Part shown: piece after piece, positions 7,655-13,973 of the stretch
Layout of the letters: every line of letters begins with the position of its first letter
How positions within the stretch are numbered: position 1 is the first letter of the stretch
Origin: Actinotalea lenta
Lineage (GTDB): Bacteria > Actinomycetota > Actinomycetes > Actinomycetales > Cellulomonadaceae
DNA length: 32,422 nt
Assembly (NCBI RefSeq): GCF_030586465.1
Contig: NZ_JAUQYP010000001.1
Coordinates: forward strand, 2,475,424-2,507,845
Reading direction: 5' to 3'
Made by a program: the position numbers and the translations under genes
The notes under the pieces: model-generated
Database searches by the model: none
What the model was told of the DNA's origin: nothing
What the model saw: only the letters and a program-made list of their open reading frames with translations

Positions 7655-8659
7655 TCAGCGGCGGCGCAGCCTCCGCACCACCCGCTTGGCCAGCGGCAGG
7701 CCCCGGTCCCAGGCGGCGTACAGCAGCCCGTTGAACGGCACGTCGATCGTGCCCACCATGAGGTCCTCGTGCTTGGCGAAGCTCCGCTTGAACTCGCTGA
7801 TCCCGTCGTTGAGCAGGCCGTTGAGGTCGTATCGCTCGAGCCCGGCCTCGCGGGCGAGCCGCACGGCGTGCCACTTGACCGGAGCGTTGGCGCGCGCCTT
7901 GCGCCCCACGTCGTTCACGCCGCCGTACAGCTCGAACGCCGTCCTGTCGGACGCGGCGCACCACACGAACGAGCACGGGACACCGTCGGCGAAGGCCGCC
8001 ACCACGAGCGAGGAGTCGCCCAGCTCCCGGTGCACCGCCCGGTAGTAGTCGTCGTCGTGCAGCGCGAACCCGGCGTGGGCCGCCGACTGCCGGTACAGAG
8101 CGATCACGGAGTCGATCTCGTCGTCGGCCACGACCCGCCGGATCTCGACGCCGCGACCACCCTTGCGCACGTCGGCGCGCGTCGTGCGGCCCAGGTCCGC
8201 CATGAGCTCCTCGTCGCTACGCGTCAGGTCGAGGACGAGGGTCGAGCGGCACAGGATCGTGCTCGTCGCCTGGCGGGCCCCGTCGACGCCCAGGTCGGTC
8301 CCGGCCGGCCAGTCGGGCTCGAACGTGACACCGACGCCGCGCACGTTCGCCGCGCACCAGTCGCCGACCGCCTGGGCGACCTCGCGCCGCGACTGGGGCG
8401 ATCCCGCGCCGTCCGGCACCACGACAGGTCCACGAGGCACGTAGCTCAGGGCGCGGAACGGCAGCGGAAGCCGGCGCACCAGCACCTGCGCGAGCCCGAG
8501 CAGCGTCCCGTCGGCGGACGTGACCCGCAGGCGGCGCGCGGTCCATGGCCCGAGGCGCTTCACCTCACCCCAGCCCCACAGCTGGAGCGGGTGGCCTCCG
8601 GACGCCTGCACCTCGGCGTCCCAGGCCGACCGGTCGTGCACCTCGGTCACGGTGGTCAC
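7655..8659 (-). CDS. FemAB/FemX-type aminoacyltransferase (peptidoglycan bridge family)
   Basis: A 334-residue protein of the FemABX/GNAT family. Such enzymes use aminoacyl-tRNA to add bridge amino acids to peptidoglycan precursors; some relatives act on other acceptors. Visible features are HPLQLWGWGEVKR at the N-terminus, LSYVPRGPVV, a central LGRTTRADVRKGGRGVEI and the C-terminal signature YDLNGLLNDGISEFKRSFAKHED, matching the family's FKxxF block. There is no signal peptide or membrane segment. The GTG at 8659 is favoured by AAAGGGG about nine bases upstream; the frame continues to 8728 without a better site. A -10 box with a TGA extension (TAGTGT, 8705-8700) lies upstream. It sits between a MurJ homologue and an ATP-grasp ligase, which supports an envelope role; the amino acid added is unknown. 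Confidence 0.85.
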   Translation of the reverse strand: MTTVTEVHDRSAWDAEVQASGGHPLQLWGWGEVKRLGPWTARRLRVTSADGTLLGLAQVLVRRLPLPFRALSYVPRGPVVVPDGAGSPQSRREVAQAVGDWCAANVRGVGVTFEPDWPAGTDLGVDGARQATSTILCRSTLVLDLTRSDEELMADLGRTTRADVRKGGRGVEIRRVVADDEIDSVIALYRQSAAHAGFALHDDDYYRAVHRELGDSSLVVAAFADGVPCSFVWCAASDRTAFELYGGVNDVGRKARANAPVKWHAVRLAREAGLERYDLNGLLNDGISEFKRSFAKHEDLMVGTIDVPFNGLLYAAWDRGLPLAKRVVRRLRRR

Positions 8660-8699
8660 GCCGCCGCCCCTTTCGTGGTCTGCTCGATCGGGCCCGGTG

Positions 8700-8705
8700 A
8701 CACTA
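8700..8705 (-). promoter_or_regulatory. Extended -10 box (TGA-TAGTGT) for the FemAB gene
   Basis: Read on the minus strand, TGATAGTGT gives a TANNNT hexamer with an upstream TGN extension. It would start transcription about 30 bases before the GTG at 8659, leaving room for the AAAGGGG ribosome binding site. Confidence 0.45.
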
Positions 8706-8752
8706 TCAACGCCGGGGGCCCGCGGCACCGCAGCTCGTGTCCGTGCCGCCGC

Positions 8753-8758
8753 TAGACT
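8753..8758 (+). promoter_or_regulatory. -10 box TAGACT for the ATP-grasp gene
   Basis: TAGACT lies 47 bases before the ATG at 8806, giving an untranslated leader of about 40 bases. That leader holds a small GCCCC-GGAC-GGGGC hairpin (8771-8784 region) and a GTGAAGG ribosome binding site. It forms a divergent promoter pair with the FemAB gene. Confidence 0.45.
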
Positions 8759-8805
8759 GCGACGGCCGCCGCCCCGGACGGGGCCCCCCGAGTGAAGGCG
8801 ACCCG

Positions 8806-10047
8806 ATGCCGACGGACCGTGACTTCGTCCCCGTGATCCTCGGGACCGGGCTGGGCGCGTACAACCTGGCCCGCTCGCTGCACGAAGCGTTCGGGGTCCA
8901 CAGTGTCGCGCTCGGCAGGCACGCGTTGCGTGAGACCGCGCACTCTCGCATCGTCAGTGTGCGTGCCCGACCCGACTTCAACGACGAGCAGGTCATCGTG
9001 TCGGAGCTGCGCGACCTGGCGGCCGAGCTCGCGCAGACGCACCCGGGCGCCGCGCTGCTGCTCCTGCCCACCATCGAGCACTACACGAACGTCGTCCTCG
9101 AGCACCGCACCGAGCTCGACGAGCACTACCTCGTCCCGCTGCCGGACGCGGCCACAGCCGCACGCGTCATGACCAAGACGGACTTCTACGCGACGTGTGC
9201 CGCGCTCGGGGTCCCCCACCCGCAGACGCGCGTCGTCGACGGCTCCCTGCTCGACGACGCGCACCTCGGCGAGGACCTGCCGTTCGGGTACCCGGCGATC
9301 CTCAAGCCGTCGGACACGGACCTGTACCCCCGGCTGCGGTTCGAGGGGCATCAGAAGGTCTACCTGGTCGAGGACGCTGCGAGGCTCCGGGAGATCGCCC
9401 GGCGGATCTACCGCGCGGGCTACGTCGGCGACCTCGTGATCCAGGAGTACCTCGCGGGCGACGAGTCGGTCATGCGGGTCGCCAACACGTACTCCGACCG
9501 CAGTGGGCGCGTGCGCTTCGTGTCGGTCGGCCAGGTCGCCCTCAGCGAGTACCACCCGGACCTGGTGGGGAACAACAACGCGATCGTCACCGTCCCCGAC
9601 CCCGTCATCGAGGCCTCCGTGCGCACCCTCCTGGACGGCATCGGCTACCACGGCTTCGCGAACGTGGACGTCATGCTCGACCGGCGGACCGGGCTGTGGA
9701 AGGTCCTCGAGGTCAACCTGCGCCCCGGAGCGACGGCGTTCTACACGATGGCGGCAGGCGGCGTGCTCGCCCGCGCAGCCGCCGACGAGCTCGTCCTGGG
9801 GCGCCTCGTGGCGCCGTTCTCGACGACCGCCGAGCGCCTCTGGCTGAACGTGCCCTACGCCGTCGCTCGCTGGTTCGTGCCGCCGTCGACGCGCGGCGTG
9901 CTGCGCCGCGCGGCCCGGAGCGGCCGGGTGCACACCCTGCGCTACGGCCCTGACCTCTCCCTGCGGCGCCGCCTGGACATCGCGCGCATCGACCTGCGCC
10001 ACACGCTCGACTACGTCAGGTACTCCCGGCACCGTCTCAACCACTGA
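8806..10047 (+). CDS. ATP-grasp carboxylate-amine ligase (D-aspartate ligase-like)
   Basis: A 413-residue cytoplasmic ATP-grasp enzyme that activates a carboxylate with ATP and joins it to an amine. The N-terminal domain starts VPVILGTGLGAYNLARSLHE. The ATP-grasp part has KTDFYA (Lys124), AILKPS (Lys167) and the metal-binding end DVMLD...LEVNLRPG with Asp292, Glu302 and Asn304. The overall layout resembles the D-aspartate ligase of Enterococcus faecium, which adds D-Asp to the stem peptide of peptidoglycan precursors. Cellulomonas walls carry D-Glu or D-Asp bridges on ornithine (type A4beta), so a bridge ligase is an attractive role; that is inference from fold, neighbours and genus. The ATG has a GTGAAGG site upstream. 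It converges with the DegT-type gene. Confidence 0.85.
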   Translation: MPTDRDFVPVILGTGLGAYNLARSLHEAFGVHSVALGRHALRETAHSRIVSVRARPDFNDEQVIVSELRDLAAELAQTHPGAALLLLPTIEHYTNVVLEHRTELDEHYLVPLPDAATAARVMTKTDFYATCAALGVPHPQTRVVDGSLLDDAHLGEDLPFGYPAILKPSDTDLYPRLRFEGHQKVYLVEDAARLREIARRIYRAGYVGDLVIQEYLAGDESVMRVANTYSDRSGRVRFVSVGQVALSEYHPDLVGNNNAIVTVPDPVIEASVRTLLDGIGYHGFANVDVMLDRRTGLWKVLEVNLRPGATAFYTMAAGGVLARAAADELVLGRLVAPFSTTAERLWLNVPYAVARWFVPPSTRGVLRRAARSGRVHTLRYGPDLSLRRRLDIARIDLRHTLDYVRYSRHRLNH

Positions 10048-10076
10048 CCCCAGCGCCGGACGACGGCGACACGCCC

Positions 10077-11240
10077 TCAGACACCCAGCTCGGCACGCAC
10101 GAGGGCCGAGATCCTGGCCGCCTCGCTCTCACCGACCCGCGTGGGCAGGTTGACCACCCGCTCCACGAGCAGGTGCGTCGTCGTGAGCGCCGGGTCGCTG
10201 GGGTCGTAGCCGTAGCGATCGGGGTCGGCCACGCCCGGGAAGAGAGCCGGCCGGTACCAACGCCCCGCGTACACACCCTGCCGGCTGAGCGCCGCCACGA
10301 GCTGCTCCGCCGTCGCCCCGTCGGACGCGAAGAACGGAAAGCGCACCAGCGGCGCCGCTCCGCGGACGCCACCGGGCACGTCCACGAGCTCCGCGAGCTC
10401 GTGCAGGTACGCCGCGACGGCCGCGCCGCGCGTCCTCTCGACGCCGTCGAGCGTGCGCAGGGCGCCGGCGACCTGCGCACTGACCCAGACGGACGGGGCC
10501 ATGGGCCGGTAGGGCAGCCCCCCGCGCACCTCGACCGGCGCGATCGCGGGCTCGAAGATGCCAGCCGTCGTCAGGGCGCCGCGCAGACCGCGACCGAACG
10601 CACCGGGCACCCGGTTCAGGACACGCACCTGGGCCCGGTACGTCCGCGCGGCCAGGTCGAGCCTCGCACCCATGGGTGGGAGCCCGGCAAGGTCCCCGGC
10701 GAGGCGGGCACGCAGCCCGGCGTCCGCCAGGTCCGGACTGACCCACACCGCGCCGCCGAAGCGGGTGGGCAGCAGCTTCTCCACGCCGAACGAGTGGATC
10801 GAGACGTCGGCGAGCGGGGTCCCGTCGGCGGAGGTCGCCATCCGGCCTGCGGCGTGCGCGGCGTCCTCGACCAGGAGCGCACCCGCGGCGTGCGCGGCTG
10901 CCCGCAACCGCTCGGCGTTGTCCACGTCGACGATGCCGAAGGTGTGCTGGAGCACGACGGCGCGGGCCGTCGTCGGCACCTCGACCCGTCCGGCATCGAT
11001 CGCGAGGCTGTCGCGGGCGACGTCGGCGTACACCGGGTGCAGCCCGCCGACCAGGATCGGGTCGACCGCCGTCGCGCAGGTGAAGGCCTGCGTCACGACG
11101 TCGCCGGGTCCCCGGACGGAACGCAGGGCCTCGAAGACGACCTGCATGCCGTACCGGGCCTTGAAGAGCAGGAACCAGTCGGCGGGGTTGGTCCCGGTCC
11201 GGCGCGCGAGGGCGGACGTGACCTCGTGGTGCGCGTTCAC
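10077..11240 (-). CDS. DegT/DnrJ/EryC1/StrS-family PLP-dependent enzyme
   Basis: A 387-residue fold-type I PLP enzyme of the DegT family, usually sugar aminotransferases. Asp126 in LVEDAAHA should contact the PLP ring nitrogen, and Lys155 in HSFGVEKLLPTRFGGAV should form the Schiff base; VVLQHTFGIV and NLPTRVGESE also fit the family. No nucleotide-sugar genes are nearby, so the substrate is unknown. The neighbours are an ATP-grasp ligase, a FemAB enzyme and a MurJ flippase, which suggests an envelope or glycolipid precursor. The start is uncertain. GTG 11240 is used here; GTG 11294 is in frame. A strong promoter, ribosome binding site and ATG at 11332 are out of frame by one base across a seven-G tract (11297-11303). 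Confidence 0.85.
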   Translation of the reverse strand: MNAHHEVTSALARRTGTNPADWFLLFKARYGMQVVFEALRSVRGPGDVVTQAFTCATAVDPILVGGLHPVYADVARDSLAIDAGRVEVPTTARAVVLQHTFGIVDVDNAERLRAAAHAAGALLVEDAAHAAGRMATSADGTPLADVSIHSFGVEKLLPTRFGGAVWVSPDLADAGLRARLAGDLAGLPPMGARLDLAARTYRAQVRVLNRVPGAFGRGLRGALTTAGIFEPAIAPVEVRGGLPYRPMAPSVWVSAQVAGALRTLDGVERTRGAAVAAYLHELAELVDVPGGVRGAAPLVRFPFFASDGATAEQLVAALSRQGVYAGRWYRPALFPGVADPDRYGYDPSDPALTTTHLLVERVVNLPTRVGESEAARISALVRAELGV

Positions 11241-11332
11241 GTGAGGCGCCCCGGTGAGCGCTCCGCCCGCCCGGGGGCGCGGCGGACGTGGCACGTCCCC
11301 CCCGCCGGAGCCGTCCGAACCTCGAGAGCCAT
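11237..11332 (-). CDS. Possible leader peptide, or the displaced true start of the DegT-type gene
   Basis: An ATG at 11332 is preceded by GGAGGGGAG about six bases upstream and a TAGGCT box at 11365-11360, the best initiation signals in this gap. The frame encodes 31 residues starting MALEVRTAPAGG and stops with a TGA overlapping the GTG at 11240 (GTGA). As drawn it would be a leader peptide coupled to the enzyme. With one extra G in the 7-G tract at 11297-11303, the same ATG would read straight into the enzyme. Confidence 0.4.
   Translation of the reverse strand: MALEVRTAPAGGTCHVRRAPGRAERSPGRLT
11297..11303. repeat. Seven-base G/C homopolymer tract
   Basis: Seven consecutive C on the plus strand (seven G in the coding direction of the DegT-type gene) lie between a well-formed ATG start and the enzyme's reading frame. 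A change of one base would join or separate the two frames. Confidence 0.8.
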
Positions 11333-11359
11333 CCCCACTCCCCTCCGAGATCGACGGTC

Positions 11360-11365
11360 AGCCTA
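11360..11365 (-). promoter_or_regulatory. -10 box TAGGCT upstream of the DegT-type gene
   Basis: TAGGCT on the minus strand lies 27 bases before the ATG at 11332, giving a leader of about 20 bases that holds GGAGGGGAG. This is a normal leadered arrangement, unlike the leaderless boxes elsewhere in the window. Confidence 0.5.
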
Positions 11366-11424
11366 GTGCCGGCGCGTGGCGCCCTGCCCGCGTGCCGTTG
11401 CCGGGCAGGCCGAGCGCTCGGCCG

Positions 11425-11430
11425 TACGCT
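11425..11430 (+). promoter_or_regulatory. -10 box TACGCT for the DUF3000 gene
   Basis: TACGCT is followed by six bases and GTG at 11437, the leaderless geometry seen at rnd, guaB1 and others. This favours GTG 11437 over the ATG that immediately follows it. Confidence 0.5.
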
Positions 11431-11436
11431 GCCGAG

Positions 11437-11997
11437 GTGATGACCGCCGAGGGCACCCCCAGTCCTTTCGTGCAGGCGCTGCACGGGCTGCACGACCGAC
11501 GGCTGCGCGCCGAGGTCCGGCTCAGCGAGGTCCCCGCCCCCTCGAGGATCGCCCCGTACGCCGTTGCGCTGAGCGCCGAGGTCGACCCGAACGGTGACGG
11601 CGAGGACGTCGGCTCAGGTCGCTTCGTGCTGCTGCACGACCCCGCCGGGCAGGAGACCTGGGACGGCACGTTCCGGGTGGTCACCCTCAGCCGCGCCACA
11701 CTGGACCCCGAGCTCAGCGGAGACCCCCTCCTGTGCGACGTCGCGTGGAGCTGGGTCGTCGACGCCCTGACGGGAGTGCCCCACCGGGAGCTGGGCGGCA
11801 CCGTCACGCAGATCGTGTCCCAGTCGTTCGGCACGCTGTCCGAGCGGCCCGACGCCGTCGAGGTCGAGATCCGCGCGTCCTGGTCACCCGAGGGGGATGC
11901 AGGCGAGCACCTGCAGGCGTGGGCCGACCTCCTGTGCACCGCCGCCGGCCTGCCCCCGCTCCCCAGCGGAGTCACAGCGCTCGGCCGTCCGCGCTGA
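11437..11997 (+). CDS. DUF3000 family protein
   Basis: A 186-residue protein matching the actinobacterial DUF3000 family, with no known function. Recognisable parts are FVQALHGLHDRRLRAEVRLSEVPAPSRIAPYAVALSAEV near the N-terminus, LLHDPAGQETWDGTFRVVT in the middle, and a C-terminal EIRASWSP...EHLQAWADLLCTAAGLPPLP. It is acidic and soluble with no signal peptide. The gene sits just upstream of rnd, as it does in many actinobacteria (from memory, Rv2680-Rv2681 in M. tuberculosis), so a link to RNA processing is possible but unproven. GTG 11437 is chosen because TACGCT lies exactly six bases before it; ATG 11440 is the next codon. Confidence 0.8.
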   Translation: MMTAEGTPSPFVQALHGLHDRRLRAEVRLSEVPAPSRIAPYAVALSAEVDPNGDGEDVGSGRFVLLHDPAGQETWDGTFRVVTLSRATLDPELSGDPLLCDVAWSWVVDALTGVPHRELGGTVTQIVSQSFGTLSERPDAVEVEIRASWSPEGDAGEHLQAWADLLCTAAGLPPLPSGVTALGRPR

Positions 11998-12016
11998 CTC
12001 TCACCCGCTCCGCTCC

Positions 12017-12032
12017 CTCAAGGGCCCCTGAG
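12017..12032. promoter_or_regulatory. Near-perfect 16-bp palindrome ahead of the LuxR-type gene
   Basis: CTCAAGGGCCCCTGAG is symmetrical except for one mismatched pair (14 of 16 positions). It ends eight bases before a GATACT -10 candidate (12041-12046), so a bound protein would cover the -35 region. It could be an autoregulatory site for the LuxR-type protein. With no loop it is a poor terminator. Confidence 0.4.
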
Positions 12033-12077
12033 CCGCTGCCGATACTCCTGGCAACGATCGATCCCCAGGAGCCCCCC

Positions 12078-12605
12078 GTGAGCGTCGAGCAGGTTCGCAC
12101 CACCCCGAGCGTCCGCGGGACGGCGCACCAGGTCCACCGCCAGCGGGCGCCCTTCCCGCCGTCGCAGCGCACTGCGCCCCGCGAGACGGGCGCGGTATGC
12201 CTGGTCCTGCCCGAGATCGGAGACGGCGAGGCGCCCGTGATCGTCCGCAACCTGCGCCGCCGTGACTCCTCGCACGCCGTGCTGCTGGCCCGCCACGCGG
12301 GCCGGCGCGAGATCGTGACCCTGCTGGGCGGCGGGGTGCGCGGCGCCATGACCACGCACCCCGGTGCCGCCCCCGTGGGCGCCGCCCAGGTGGCCGCTCG
12401 TCGAGGCGGCCCGGAGCTCACCGCGCGTGAGCTCGCGGTCCTCGAGCTCGTCGCGGACGGCAACTCCAACCGCGAGATCGGCGAGGCCCTGGAGCTCAGC
12501 GCCCTGACCGTGAAGAGCCACCTGGCACGCATCTCGCGCAAGATCGGCACGGGCGACCGGGCCGAGATGGTCGCGCACGCGATCCGCCACCAGCTCATCG
12601 CCTGA
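12078..12605 (+). CDS. Small LuxR-type transcriptional regulator with degenerate receiver-like N-terminus
   Basis: A 175-residue DNA-binding protein. The C-terminal 63 residues (from about 113) are a clear LuxR/NarL helix-turn-helix: ELTARELAVLELVADGNSN then REIGEALELSALTVKSHLARI. The N-terminal part has VCLVLPEIGD and HAVLLARHAGRREIVTLLGGGVRGAMTT, which echo the last strands of a response-regulator receiver, but there is no DD pair, no clear phospho-Asp site and no KP motif. It is probably a phosphorylation-independent relative. GTG 12078 is supported by CAGGAG about seven bases upstream, separated by a six-C run. It lies between DUF3000 and rnd, with a hairpin after it, so it is probably its own transcription unit. 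Target genes are unknown. Confidence 0.85.
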   Translation: MSVEQVRTTPSVRGTAHQVHRQRAPFPPSQRTAPRETGAVCLVLPEIGDGEAPVIVRNLRRRDSSHAVLLARHAGRREIVTLLGGGVRGAMTTHPGAAPVGAAQVAARRGGPELTARELAVLELVADGNSNREIGEALELSALTVKSHLARISRKIGTGDRAEMVAHAIRHQLIA

Positions 12606-12639
12606 CCCGACGAGGGTGGTCGAGCCGCCCCCGCCCGGT

Positions 12640-12663
12640 GTGCCCTGGTGCGGACCGGGGCAC
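12640..12663 (+). terminator. Hairpin after the LuxR-type gene
   Basis: GTGCCCTGGT and ACCGGGGCAC form a 10-bp stem with one G-U pair and a four-base GCGG loop, starting 34 bases after the stop. There is no U tract, as is common in high-GC actinobacteria. It sits just before the rnd promoter box, so it could instead be an operator. Confidence 0.5.
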
Positions 12664-12672
12664 GACAGGGCC

Positions 12673-12678
12673 TAGGTT
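12673..12678 (+). promoter_or_regulatory. -10 box TAGGTT for leaderless rnd
   Basis: TAGGTT is followed by six bases and the ATG at 12685, with no ribosome binding site. Confidence 0.55.
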
Positions 12679-12684
12679 GGGGCC

Positions 12685-13914
12685 ATGCAGAACGACGCCG
12701 GCCCCACGGAGCCGGCCGTCGTGCCACTTGAGGAGCCGGCGGGCGGAGTCCCGGACGTCGTGACGTCCGACGCGGCGCTCGCCTCCGCCGCTGCCGCCCT
12801 GTCCGCAGGCACCGGTCCGGTGGCGGTGGATGCGGAGCGCGCCTCGGGATACCGGTACGGGCAGCGGACCTATCTCGTACAGCTGCGCCGATCCGGCTCG
12901 GGCACCTGGCTGGTCGATCCCGTGGCGCAGCCCGACCTCTCCGCGGTCGACGAGGCGCTGCGCGGAGTGGAGTGGGTCCTGCACGCGGCCTCGCAGGACC
13001 TGCCCGGTCTCACCGAGCAGCGCATGACACCGGACGCCGTGTTCGACACCGAGCTTGCGGCTCGGCTCCTGGGCATGCCCCGCGTGGGCCTCGCAGCCGT
13101 CGTCGCCGACACGCTCGGCCTGGGCCTGGCCAAGGAGCACTCGGCCGTCGACTGGTCCACCCGCCCGCTGCGGCCCGAGTGGTTGCGCTACGCCGCGCTC
13201 GACGTCGAGGTGCTCGTGGAGGTCCGCGACGTGCTGGCCGACCGGCTCGACAGGGCGGGGAAGGCCGAGTGGGCGCGCCAGGAGTTCGAGGCCGTCCGCA
13301 CCGCACCTCCGCCGCCGCCACGCGTCGACCCGTGGCGGCGCACGTCGGGGGTGCACGCGGTGCGCACCGCACGGGGGCTGGCGGTCGTCCGATCCCTGTG
13401 GCAGGCACGCGACGCCGACGCCGAACGGCGCGACATCTCCCCCGGCCGGGTGCTTCCCGACGCTGCGATCGTCGCCGCCGCCCAGGCGCTGCCCACCTCC
13501 GTGTCTCAGCTCGTCGCCCTCAAGCCGTTCGCCGGCAAGGGAACGCGGCGCCGGGCGGAGCAGTGGTACGCCGCGATCGGCGAGGCCCTGGCCCTGCCGG
13601 ACGAGGACCTCCCGCCGCTGCGCGGCCCGGGGAACCCGGGCCCGCCCCCGCCTCGGGTCTGGAAGGATCGTGATCCCGCCGCCGCAGCGCGGCTCGCGGC
13701 CGCGAAGGACGTCGTCGCCCGCACCCGTGAGGCCTGGAACGTCCCAGCGGAGAACCTCGTGCAGCCGGACCTGCTGCGGCGCACGTGCTGGGCGCCGCCG
13801 GAGCCGATCACCGCCGCGACGCTCGGCGACGCGCTCACCGCGGGTGGCGCCCGGCCCTGGCAGGTCGAGCTCCTCAGTGGGCCGCTCGCAGACGCGCTTG
13901 TTACCCTCGAGTAG
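12685..13914 (+). CDS. rnd: Ribonuclease D-like 3'-5' exonuclease with HRDC domain
   Basis: A 409-residue RNase D-type protein. RNase D trims the 3' ends of tRNA and other stable RNAs with a two-metal DEDD active site. The exonuclease domain is at about 40-215: VAVDAERASGYRY gives the first Asp-x-Glu (Asp49, Glu51), VLHAASQDLPGL the second block with Asp, and LRYAALDVEVLVEV the third (Tyr-x-x-x-Asp). An HRDC domain follows at about 225-310, with AQALPTSVSQLVALKPFAGKG, and then an actinobacterial C-terminal extension. All catalytic positions appear intact. A leaderless-type -10 box supports the ATG. The DUF3000-rnd neighbourhood is conserved in actinobacteria. Confidence 0.93.
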   Translation: MQNDAGPTEPAVVPLEEPAGGVPDVVTSDAALASAAAALSAGTGPVAVDAERASGYRYGQRTYLVQLRRSGSGTWLVDPVAQPDLSAVDEALRGVEWVLHAASQDLPGLTEQRMTPDAVFDTELAARLLGMPRVGLAAVVADTLGLGLAKEHSAVDWSTRPLRPEWLRYAALDVEVLVEVRDVLADRLDRAGKAEWARQEFEAVRTAPPPPPRVDPWRRTSGVHAVRTARGLAVVRSLWQARDADAERRDISPGRVLPDAAIVAAAQALPTSVSQLVALKPFAGKGTRRRAEQWYAAIGEALALPDEDLPPLRGPGNPGPPPPRVWKDRDPAAAARLAAAKDVVARTREAWNVPAENLVQPDLLRRTCWAPPEPITAATLGDALTAGGARPWQVELLSGPLADALVTLE

Positions 13915-13973
13915 CTTTCCGGACACCGTGGTCAGGCGGTGGTCCGTCGCGCCTCGATGACCAGGAGGACCGG

